A DNA stretch of 64,000 nt from Clostridia bacterium (GTDB lineage Bacteria > Bacillota > Clostridia > Oscillospirales > Acutalibacteraceae), in assembly GCA_017437005.1 (NCBI GenBank), contig JAFSBZ010000023.1:37903-101902 (forward strand), given 5' to 3'. A program made the translations under genes and the position numbers. The notes under the pieces are model-generated. The model was not told the DNA's origin, did not search any database, and saw only the letters and a program-made list of their open reading frames with translations. Positions 42,968 to 50,400 of this stretch are shown piece by piece (within the stretch, counting starts at the first letter, position 1; every line of letters starts with the position of its first letter).

Positions 42968-44704
42968 ATGTATTTTAATTTATTTTTGCGCCCACATAGC
43001 GGCGAACTCAAAATGCAGATGTATGAGCTGCAAAGAAAAGTGGGCCATGATTTAGGTTTTAAATCTACCATATTCTTGGGAATGGATTTTTTAAAAGATC
43101 CAGAGATGATAGAAAAATGTAAATATGATCGTGATACATACGGTGACGAGATTGCCGTTTGGCTCACTTCGGACGGTAAAGCGGGTGGCGGTCAGGTTTG
43201 GCTTATTCGTAAAGAGGATAAGAAACGTGTTGTAAAAAATGCTATAGATGCTTACATCGACGCATTTGGTCATGCTCCTAAATCTGTTGGTAACTATGTT
43301 ATGGACGCCGATCTAATTGAAGTTGTAAAGGATTATTGCCCCGAGGTAGAAGCATGCGTTGCAGGCTGCTTTGAAGAAGGTGTAAAAGTATTCCACGGTT
43401 GTAATAATTCGTGGTATCTCTTCTCTGAGGGTATGTCGTGGGGACCGTGGTATCCGTCTAAAACACATTCAATCAGACCTGCAAAGAATGAAGATGATTG
43501 GTCAGGTGTAGTAGCCGTTCCTCATCTTAGTCGTGATTTGGTTTTGGGATATGAGAATCGCAATGACTTTTTTGCAAGTCATCCTGCAAACGCACAGCGC
43601 GGTCTTGCAAACGATGTTTATAATCACGACTATGATTTTAAATTATTTGACCAATATCGTATTCAACAAGATTTTAACGATGGTATGTCATACTATCAGA
43701 TGCACGTATCACCCGGTTGGCTTAGTCGAAACTTCAACATTATTGACCCTGATGAAATCACACAAAAATTATATCTTGAAACACTGGAGTATATTGCGGA
43801 GCTTCGTGATAAAGGCGAAATAGAGGCTGTTACCTTTAGCGAGTTTGCTTCAGAGTATAAAAAGTCAACGCCTATTGGTAAAGCTACCGTTGGCTTTGCA
43901 AAGGATATACTTATGGGTTCGGGCAAGCAGTATTATTGGATTTTTGATCCAAGTTATCGCGTGCTTATTGATACTTTCCAAGGTGGTTCTATTGGAGATT
44001 TACGTGCATATGCAGGTGAGTATGCTGCTGTTACAGGTCCTGATGCAAAGAATGGTAGATATCACTATAATACATATCCTTACATTATACAGTCGCAGTA
44101 CCGTACTGGGTATAAGACTCATTCCCAAGACGGTTCACGTACCACACTTATTATGACACATGGTAATGAAAATCTTGATATGTGTGATTATAATACAACG
44201 GTAGAATCTATTAGCCGCACAAAAACTAATTGTCAACTTATATTAAAACCAGTTGATGTTGAATTTTCAGATGGCTTTACGGTGAAATTACAAACGATAT
44301 ACGATTTTGAAAATGGCGGTGACATACTTATTACGCGTAGAGTAATTGAAATGAGTGATGACTCTGATGATTTTAAAGTTCAGGAATATGTTAAAGCGTC
44401 ATATGGTTTCACTGAGTATGCCGAAGATATGAAAGATATAACGCTTTATTGCGATGGCGAAAAGGTAATAGACTATACATATCGTAATACCGAGTTTAAA
44501 AAGCAGGGTGGCGGTTATGTGTCGGCTGTGATACCTGATATAACAACCGAAGTAAAGCTTTGCCCCGAATCACAAGCGGATACAGTTAGCGTAAAAGAGG
44601 GTAACTTGTTTGGTCCGTTCTTTACTCTAAAGGTAGACTACAATATAACAAATGATACAAAGGAGGTCAAAACATGGCTGCGATTAAGCAAAACACAGGC
44701 GTAA
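42968..44704 (+). CDS. Putative barrel-fold carbohydrate enzyme, unknown family
   Basis: A 578-aa protein without signal peptide, so intracellular. Residues 1-310 start YFNLFLRPHSGELKMQMYEL and look like a beta/alpha barrel resembling polysaccharide-deacetylase or GH57-type folds (WLTSDGKAGGGQVWLIRK; YVMDADLIEVVKDYCPEVEA; VSPGWLSRNF). Residues about 380-578 are a beta-sandwich (RTTLIMTHGNENLDMC; GGDILITRRVIEMSD). AAAGG precedes the ATG, 19 bases after the previous gene. It likely acts on glucan oligomers in the cytoplasm, but no family can be named. Confidence 0.6.
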   Translation: MYFNLFLRPHSGELKMQMYELQRKVGHDLGFKSTIFLGMDFLKDPEMIEKCKYDRDTYGDEIAVWLTSDGKAGGGQVWLIRKEDKKRVVKNAIDAYIDAFGHAPKSVGNYVMDADLIEVVKDYCPEVEACVAGCFEEGVKVFHGCNNSWYLFSEGMSWGPWYPSKTHSIRPAKNEDDWSGVVAVPHLSRDLVLGYENRNDFFASHPANAQRGLANDVYNHDYDFKLFDQYRIQQDFNDGMSYYQMHVSPGWLSRNFNIIDPDEITQKLYLETLEYIAELRDKGEIEAVTFSEFASEYKKSTPIGKATVGFAKDILMGSGKQYYWIFDPSYRVLIDTFQGGSIGDLRAYAGEYAAVTGPDAKNGRYHYNTYPYIIQSQYRTGYKTHSQDGSRTTLIMTHGNENLDMCDYNTTVESISRTKTNCQLILKPVDVEFSDGFTVKLQTIYDFENGGDILITRRVIEMSDDSDDFKVQEYVKASYGFTEYAEDMKDITLYCDGEKVIDYTYRNTEFKKQGGGYVSAVIPDITTEVKLCPESQADTVSVKEGNLFGPFFTLKVDYNITNDTKEVKTWLRLSKTQA

Positions 44705-44898
44705 TTTACAAATGTCCATTATGTTTCAATACCTATATAGATGTGCCAGTAGACCTTTATGAAGACGGTAAGTATCATTGTATGAAATGTGGATTCGTAG
44801 GAACAAAGGAAGAGTTGCTCGATAAATATGCGGAGTTCCGTGCCCGTTACCATTTGAATACTACACGAATTACATTAGAAGAACAAAGAAAATTGTAA
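44674..44898 (+). CDS. Zinc-ribbon small protein
   Basis: A 74-aa protein with two CxxC pairs, KCPLCFNTY and HCMKCGFVG, forming a zinc ribbon, then a charged helix. The start overlaps the end of the preceding gene by 31 bases but has a very strong AAAGGAGG, so it is well expressed. A role with the preceding enzyme is suggested by the overlap; function unknown. Confidence 0.75.
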   Translation: MAAIKQNTGVIYKCPLCFNTYIDVPVDLYEDGKYHCMKCGFVGTKEELLDKYAEFRARYHLNTTRITLEEQRKL

Positions 44899-44901
44899 AC
44901 A

Positions 44902-44944
44902 CAAACACAACCTGCTTTGCGCCCAATTGCGTGAGGCAGGTTTG
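44902..44944 (+). terminator. Imperfect hairpin after zinc-ribbon gene
   Basis: CACAACCTGC pairs with GCAGGTTTGTG with one bulge, plus an inner CGC/GCG pair. There is no T run, and a TATAAT lies at its right edge, so the GH3 gene could be reached by read-through or by its own weak promoter. Confidence 0.35.
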
Positions 44945-44977
44945 TGATATAATTATAAGCAAAAAATGAGGTAATTT

Positions 44978-47140
44978 ATGAAAATCACAAACAAAGACTA
45001 TTACGAACAAAATGTTGAAAAACTACTTGCGAAAATGTCTTTAACGGAAAAAATAGGACAACTTAATCAGCTTGAAACACCCAAACTTGACAATTTAGAG
45101 GAATTTAAAAATAAAGTAAGAGAGGGTAAGGTGGGTTCTATTTTAATGTCTGTAGGTGCAACTGCAGGTAACACTGAGCAGGGAACAATAGATGTTGATT
45201 TTTATAACGAACTTCAACGTATTGCCGTTGAAGAGAGTCCTTGCGGTATTCCTATGATATTTGGTCGCGATGTAATACATGGTCATAGAACGGTATTTCC
45301 AATTCCACTTGCAATGGCGGCATCTTTTAATCCAGAACTTATAGAAAAAGCATATAGTTTTATTGCGAAAGAGGCTTCTAACGAAAGTGTGCACTGGACA
45401 TTTACTCCTATGATAGACTTGTGTCATGACCCTAGGTGGGGCAGAATTATCGAAGGACCGGGGGAGGATCCATATGTAGGCGCTAAATTTGCAGAAGCGG
45501 TAGTGAAGGGTGTTCAAGGAGATGATGTATCTCGAAAGGATAAACTGTTAGCTTGTGCAAAACACTATGTTGGCTATGGTGCTAGCGAGGGTGGTAGAGA
45601 TTATCATCGCACTGAAATTTCTGATTATAGTCTTTTTAACAACTATTTACCTGCTTTTCGTTCTGCAATTAAAGCGGGTGTAAAAACAGTTATGTCAGCA
45701 TTTAACGATATTAATGGACAGCCTATTACATCAAGTAAATATTATTTAACCGATATTTTAAGAAATCATCTTGGATTTGAAGGTTTTGTCGTTTCTGATT
45801 ATGATGCTGTGTGTCAGCTTGCACGTCAGGGCGTTGCTGAAAGCGAAGCGGATTGTTGCAAAATGGCTTTGAACGCAGGTTTAGATATGGATATGCACGA
45901 CAGTTGTTATATGGACAATTTGATAAAACTTGTAGAGGATGGCATTGTTGATATAGGTGCGGTTGATGATGCGATAAGGCATATATTAAGAATAAAATTT
46001 CAAAAAGGGCTTTTTGATAATCCTTATTGTCAACATACTACAATTGAACGTAGCGAACATCTTAAAACAGCATATGAAATGGCTTGCGAATCTATGGTTT
46101 TACTTAAAAATGACAACCAAACCTTGCCTATTGAAAAATCGCAAAAAATTGCAGTTTTGGGACCTTTTGTGCATGAGCGAAGGTCGTTGCTTGGCAGTTG
46201 GACTATAGACGGTAAAGCAGAGGAAACACAAACCTTTTTTGAGGAATTAAGTAGCGCAGTAACCGGTGAGTTAAGAACTTCGCCTTTTGGTGAATTCGGT
46301 TGGAACACAACGGCTTCTACTATAGAGTGGGCGGATGTTATTGTGCTGGCCCTGGGCGAAGAATGGTCTAACACGGGTGAATCAAGATGCGTTTCAGACA
46401 TAACTATATCAGCAGCACAAAAAGAGCTTATAAAAAAAGCAAAGGCTTCGGGTAAAAAAGTGATAGGTGTTTTCTTTTGTGGGCGGCCTATTGCTATGCA
46501 GGGGATTGCCGAGGATTTGGACGCTGTTCTTTATGCTTGGCATTGTGGCAGCAAGACGGCAGCGGCTGCTTGCGACATATTATTTGGCGACATCGTACCT
46601 AGTGGTAAATTGCCCGTGACAATACCACGACTTGCTACACATATACCACTTTATTATAACGTTACTTCAAGCGGTCGACCGGTTAACAGTTATTATGGTG
46701 AACACACAGGCGCCTGTTACATTGACAGTGTAGCCGCACCATATTATCCTTTTGGATATGGTTTATCATATACAGAATTTGAATACAGTAAACCGAGTCT
46801 TTCGAGCAAGCAGATTTCTATAACTGATTTAAAAAACGGACAAAAAGTCAAAATATCTGTTAATGTCAGAAATGTGGGTAACTACGACGCTAAAGAAACT
46901 GTACAGTTATATATTCACGATCCAGTCGCTACAATGATGCGACCTTTAAGGGAATTGAAAGCGTTTAAAAAAGTTTTTATTCCGTCGGGTCAAAGCAAAA
47001 CGGTGGAGTTTGAAATAGGTTTTGAAGATTTAGGTTATTATTTAAGTAATGGCAAATATATTGTGGAAAAAGGTGTAATAGAAATTCTTGTTGGCTCAGA
47101 CTGCTTGACAAATAATGAGATGTTATTTAATATTTTATAA
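44978..47140 (+). CDS. GH3 beta-glucosidase
   Basis: A 720-aa glycoside hydrolase family 3 protein without signal peptide. N-terminal TIM barrel (GRDVIHGHRTVFPIPLAMAA; WGRIIEGPGEDPYV; CAKHYVGYGASEGGRDYH), nucleophile Asp in GFVVSDYDAV, then the alpha/beta sandwich domain (VALGEEWSNTGE-type segment) and a C-terminal fibronectin III-like domain (VRNVGNYDAKETVQLYI). It would release glucose from short beta-glucans in the cytoplasm, finishing the work of the GH16 enzymes. Confidence 0.95.
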   Translation: MKITNKDYYEQNVEKLLAKMSLTEKIGQLNQLETPKLDNLEEFKNKVREGKVGSILMSVGATAGNTEQGTIDVDFYNELQRIAVEESPCGIPMIFGRDVIHGHRTVFPIPLAMAASFNPELIEKAYSFIAKEASNESVHWTFTPMIDLCHDPRWGRIIEGPGEDPYVGAKFAEAVVKGVQGDDVSRKDKLLACAKHYVGYGASEGGRDYHRTEISDYSLFNNYLPAFRSAIKAGVKTVMSAFNDINGQPITSSKYYLTDILRNHLGFEGFVVSDYDAVCQLARQGVAESEADCCKMALNAGLDMDMHDSCYMDNLIKLVEDGIVDIGAVDDAIRHILRIKFQKGLFDNPYCQHTTIERSEHLKTAYEMACESMVLLKNDNQTLPIEKSQKIAVLGPFVHERRSLLGSWTIDGKAEETQTFFEELSSAVTGELRTSPFGEFGWNTTASTIEWADVIVLALGEEWSNTGESRCVSDITISAAQKELIKKAKASGKKVIGVFFCGRPIAMQGIAEDLDAVLYAWHCGSKTAAAACDILFGDIVPSGKLPVTIPRLATHIPLYYNVTSSGRPVNSYYGEHTGACYIDSVAAPYYPFGYGLSYTEFEYSKPSLSSKQISITDLKNGQKVKISVNVRNVGNYDAKETVQLYIHDPVATMMRPLRELKAFKKVFIPSGQSKTVEFEIGFEDLGYYLSNGKYIVEKGVIEILVGSDCLTNNEMLFNIL

Positions 47141-47263
47141 AATTGAAGTTATTAATACAAGAAATATTACCTCGCATAGTTTTTAAGGATATTATATTTT
47201 ATAATATTTTGCCCGTGCAGTTTTTAAAAATTTTTACCAAGTTTTTGGGTGTCAAAAGATGTT

Positions 47264-47285
47264 GCGGCGACTGTTAAGTCGCCGC
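47264..47285 (+). repeat. GCGGCGA hairpin, copy 1
   Basis: GCGGCGACT/AGTCGCCGC, 9-bp perfect stem with GTTA loop, then AGTGTAAAAA. Related to the hairpin at 47866 with one paired compensatory change. Confidence 0.65.
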
Positions 47286-47438
47286 AGTGTAAAAATGAAA
47301 AGAGGAGTGCGCCAACCCCTTAGCACACCCCACATTAAAAAGGACTATGTTAAGTATAATAGGGCAACAATAGTTTGTCAAACGTTAGAGGTGGTTTTTG
47401 CAAAAATATTTTTGTTCGGAAAATTTTAAGAATTTTTA

Positions 47439-47467
47439 TTGACAATAAATTTATTAATTTGTATAAT
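47439..47467 (+). promoter_or_regulatory. Near-consensus promoter of a probable small RNA
   Basis: TTGACA (47439-47444), 17 bp, TATAAT (47462-47467): perfect consensus boxes and spacing. No coding gene follows for over 500 bases. Confidence 0.85.
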
Positions 47468-47473
47468 AAATAT

Positions 47474-47565
47474 GGAAACAGGTTTGATTGAAGTCCTCAT
47501 TTTAGAGGCAAGGTTTGATGCAATAGGTCGGAGTTTTCTCTTATGGGAAAATTCTGCCTTTTTTA
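47474..47565 (+). ncRNA. Probable small RNA of about 90 nt
   Basis: It starts about seven bases after the perfect -10 box and ends at a 10-bp hairpin (GAGTTTTCTC, 47531-47540, with GGGAAAATTC, 47545-47554; two G-U pairs) followed by GCC and six T residues. The body has a repeated AGGTTTGAT (47480 and 47511, 31 nt apart) around a small CCTC/GAGG hairpin. No open frame with a ribosome binding site lies in it. A known family is not recognised. An attenuated leader for downstream genes is the alternative, but the next gene starts about 470 bases later. Confidence 0.55.
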
Positions 47566-47623
47566 TTTTCTGAGAAAAAATATAAAGGGAAAATCACACG
47601 GTTGTTTGACCGAACAAATAATT

Positions 47624-47667
47624 AAGCCGTAAAACAGTCTTAATTGATTGTTTTACGGCTTTTTTAT
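47624..47667 (+). terminator. Strong terminator upstream of the integrase operon
   Basis: A 13-bp perfect stem AAGCCGTAAAACA/TGTTTTACGGCTT (47624-47636 with 47649-47661), then TTTTT. A small hairpin CGGT/ACCG precedes it. It provides a second stop after the small RNA. Confidence 0.85.
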
Positions 47668-48031
47668 GTTCTTGCCATATGTCAGTTTAGTAAAAAAATT
47701 TATATGAAGTACATAACAAAAAGATTTTAAAAAACTGACATATAGCAAATAGCTCTAAAACCCTGTGTTTATGCGGGTTTGGGAATTTATATTAACAGAA
47801 AATTTACAAAAAACTAACACATCTACGTTGGGGGGTGCAGTTTTACGAAACAAGGGTTTTGTTTTGCGGCGATTGTCAAATCGCCGCGGTGCAGAAAAAG
47901 TTGCTTTGATTTTTGTTGGAAATTTGTGTGAGAGGTAGTTGTTTTTGATTTGGAGGTGGTACAGAAAAGGACATATATTTTCGTAGTTTAGAATAAAAAT
48001 ATTATGACTATATTTTAAGGAGGAAATGAAA
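47668..48031. other. Noncoding stretch before integrase operon
   Basis: No credible gene on either strand. It contains the second GCGGCGA hairpin, a G-run (GGGGGG near 47830) and an AAGGAGG just before 48032. A weak TATTAT lies near 48000 but no clear -35. Confidence 0.6.
47866..47887 (+). repeat. GCGGCGA hairpin, copy 2
   Basis: GCGGCGATT/AATCGCCGC, 9-bp stem with GTCA loop, then GGTGCAGAAAAA. Relative to copy 1 a C-G pair has become T-A while pairing is kept. Confidence 0.65.
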
Positions 48032-48235
48032 ATGACCGATAGAAAAACAGAGTATAATGTCATTAATATTTTCTCCGGCAGTAACAATATAGAAATGAAA
48101 GCAAAGGTTAATGAAATAATTAGAAATCTTTGCGTTACCGAACTTGAAATTATAGCCGGTTTGGAATATAATGAAGATACAACATTGCTTGGCGATGCTC
48201 TGAATTCAAAAAGAGGGGGCATCGAACAATGTTAA
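48032..48235 (+). CDS. Small protein upstream of the serine integrase
   Basis: A 67-aa protein, no recognised family: a short beta-like start and two helices (KAKVNEIIRNLCVTELEIIAGL). AAGGAGG lies eight bases before ATG 48032. It overlaps the integrase start by 7 bases, so the two are made together. Possible roles are integrase regulation or a directionality factor, both inferred only from position. Confidence 0.7.
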   Translation: MTDRKTEYNVINIFSGSNNIEMKAKVNEIIRNLCVTELEIIAGLEYNEDTTLLGDALNSKRGGIEQC

Positions 48236-49815
48236 CTGAAATTGCGGATATTTATGTCAGGCTCTCGGATCAGGACAGGGATAAAAAGGATAAGTCCGAT
48301 GAAAGCGAAAGTATCCAAAACCAAAAAACAATGCTTATTAAATATTGCATTGAAAGAGGGTGGCAGATTAACGATATTTATTGCGATGAAGATTACAGCG
48401 GTGCCGATAGCAAACGACCTGCTTGGAATCAAGTGCTCAAAGACTGCGAAGAGGGCAAATGCTCGATAGTGGTTTGTAAAACTCAGTCAAGATTTTCGCG
48501 TGATATGGAAATGATCGAAAAGTATATCCACGGTAAATTTCTTGAATGGGGAATACGCTTTGTTGGTGTGGTTGATAATGCCGATACCAACGTTAAGGGC
48601 AACAAAAAAGCAAGGCAGATAAATGGTCTTGTTAATGAATGGTATCTTGAAGACCTGTCAGAAAACATTAAATCCACATTAAGTGCAAAAAGAAAAAATG
48701 GTGAGTTTGTGGGCTCATTTGCGCCGTATGGCTATTTGGTTGACCCCGAAAACAAAAATCATCTGATAATTGATGAAATTGCCGCACCTGTGGTGCAAAG
48801 AATTTTTGATATGTACATAATGGGCAGTGGATATATTGCTATTGCAAAAGCGCTTAATGAGGATAAAATACCACCGCCCTGCATAAGAAAAAAGCAGTTA
48901 GGCTCTAAATACTATAACGGTAATTATGAGAAAAGCCATTCGCCGACAACTGTTTGGACCGACTCGGCTGTATACGCTATTCTTCGCCGATATACCTACA
49001 CAGGTGCGCTTGTTCAAGGGCGACAGGAGATTGTTAATTATAAGACCAAAAAACGCCGCACAAAGCCACAGGAGCAGTGGGATATAATAGAAGATATGCA
49101 CGAACCGATTATATCAAAGGAAACCTTTTATAAGGCTCATAATATAAGACTGCAACGTGGCAAGGGGCAAAAGATACCGAGTGGTAGCTGTTACTCGCTG
49201 GCTAAAAAAGTTTTTTGCGGTGAATGCGGTAACACAATGTGGAAGATGAGCTACAAGCTTCGTGACGGACGGTACAATTATTTATGTTGCAGAACTCGAA
49301 AATCTTCAAATGGAGTTTGCGACAATGAACACAGTATGCGTCTTGACGAATTAGAGCAGATAGTTCTCCAAGAGATTAACAAGCTTTTGGACAACTATTA
49401 TGACGAAAATGCAATCGGAAAAATTAAAGCGCCTAAAAAAGACAACAAAGTTCAAAAGTCTATGGTCACAGAAATCAAAGAACTTGAGGATAAGGTTAAG
49501 CGCAATGATTCCCGAATGGCTCAAATGTATACTGACAAGTTGGATGGCATAATCACAGCGGACGAGTTTTCAAACTATCGTGAAAGGTACAAGCAGGAAA
49601 CCATAGAATATCAAAATCGCATAAATATTTTAACTGCACAGCTTAATGAAATAAGTGGTAGCAATAATCCTACAGACACAAAATTTATACTCGATAAATA
49701 TAAGCATATAGATGTGCTGACCTTTGAGATTGCCAATCAGTTTGTAAACAAAATTTTTATCGGCAAATTAGAGGAAAACGGCAGCAGAAATATCAAAATT
49801 GAGTGGAAAATATAG
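48229..49815 (+). CDS. Large serine recombinase (integrase of the element)
   Basis: A 528-aa site-specific recombinase. The resolvase domain starts IADIYVRLSDQDRD with the catalytic Ser at 13, followed by ESIQNQ, DEDYSGAD and KTQSRFSRDMEMIE. The Recombinase domain is at about 165-300 (FAPYGYLVD), the zinc ribbon at about 325-375 (CGECGNTMWK ... CDNEH), then a coiled coil (about 400-480) and a C-terminal DUF4368-like tail. Its stop TAG lies inside the attR arm. It cuts both strands at attL/attR cores and would integrate the circle into the amidase gene; excision normally needs a helper protein. Confidence 0.96.
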   Translation: MLTEIADIYVRLSDQDRDKKDKSDESESIQNQKTMLIKYCIERGWQINDIYCDEDYSGADSKRPAWNQVLKDCEEGKCSIVVCKTQSRFSRDMEMIEKYIHGKFLEWGIRFVGVVDNADTNVKGNKKARQINGLVNEWYLEDLSENIKSTLSAKRKNGEFVGSFAPYGYLVDPENKNHLIIDEIAAPVVQRIFDMYIMGSGYIAIAKALNEDKIPPPCIRKKQLGSKYYNGNYEKSHSPTTVWTDSAVYAILRRYTYTGALVQGRQEIVNYKTKKRRTKPQEQWDIIEDMHEPIISKETFYKAHNIRLQRGKGQKIPSGSCYSLAKKVFCGECGNTMWKMSYKLRDGRYNYLCCRTRKSSNGVCDNEHSMRLDELEQIVLQEINKLLDNYYDENAIGKIKAPKKDNKVQKSMVTEIKELEDKVKRNDSRMAQMYTDKLDGIITADEFSNYRERYKQETIEYQNRINILTAQLNEISGSNNPTDTKFILDKYKHIDVLTFEIANQFVNKIFIGKLEENGSRNIKIEWKI

Positions 49816-50399
49816 TATTAGCTAATGCCTCACACGGTGGGTTTGATGGTGGAGCATCGGCGGCTGATGGAACGGTAGAAAAAGATATTAATTTGTTTAT
49901 TGCACAAAAACTTTGCTCAATTCTTCGCTTTAACGGATATAACGTAATAATGACACGAGATACCGATACCGGTACCGAAGATGATGAATCGGCTTCAATT
50001 GCTAAACGTAAAAAAAGTGACCTTTCAAATCGTTTGCAGATTATGAAACAACATCCCGAAGCAATATTTGTAAGTGTTCATCTTAACAAATTTACAACAT
50101 CGGCGGCAAATGGAGCGCAGGTTTTTTATACAAAAAATTATAAGCAAGCGTATGATCTTGCAAATTCGATACAATCAAGTATTAAAATGCTTATTCAACC
50201 CGAAAATACACGTGTAGTAAAGCAGGGAACAAGCAGTACATATTTACTCAAGAATGCGTCAGTACCTGCAATAATTGTTGAATGTGGATTTTTGAGTAAT
50301 AAACAAGAACTTGAAAAGCTTAAAAATGATGATTATCAATCCCAAATAGCATTTGCTATTGTTGTGGGTATAATGGATTTTTACGAATTAAGGAGTTAA
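49803..50399 (+). pseudogene. N-acetylmuramoyl-L-alanine amidase, C-terminal part
   Basis: An open frame of 198 codons from GTG 49803. From CACG (49833) onward it is the catalytic part of Amidase_3: HGGFDGGASAADGTVEKDIN with zinc ligands, IFVSVHLNKF with the second His, and VECGFLS with the catalytic Glu. The signal anchor and first strand are missing and replaced by ENIVLANAS from the element arm. It has no good ribosome binding site at GTG. The true N-terminus is at 19267. Without export it cannot reach peptidoglycan, so it is probably non-functional. Confidence 0.9.
49811..49856 (+). other. attR (right junction of the integrative element)
   Basis: Element arm TATAGTATTAGCTAATGCC (49811-49829), TCA, core CACG (49833-49836), then amidase sequence GTGGGTTTGATGG. 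The alternative core TCAC is also shared but would put the amidase out of frame. Confidence 0.85.
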
Positions 50400-50400
50400 T

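Larger units (their letters stand above)
19411..49836 (+). mobile_element. 30.4-kb integrative element with serine integrase and beta-glucan locus
   Basis: Bounded by attL and attR, both with core CACG. The large serine recombinase ends within attR, as usual for this integrase class. Excising 30,422 bp restores one amidase gene upstream of radA. Cargo: XRE-Fic-membrane-HipA genes at the left end, a beta-1,3-glucan use locus in the middle, and a possible small RNA, a short ORF and the integrase at the right end. No relaxase, coupling protein, type IV secretion, replication or phage structural genes are seen, so it is a genomic island or mobilised in trans rather than a self-transmissible ICE. 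Confidence 0.88.

Noticed and set aside
47755-48222. Open frame on the reverse strand of about 155 codons
   Set aside because: No ribosome binding site, low-complexity composition, crosses a hairpin repeat and overlaps the small gene with a strong ribosome binding site on the other strand.
19411-49836. Reading the island as a self-transmissible ICE or prophage
   Set aside because: No relaxase, coupling ATPase, secretion, replication, capsid or tail gene can be found within the bounds.
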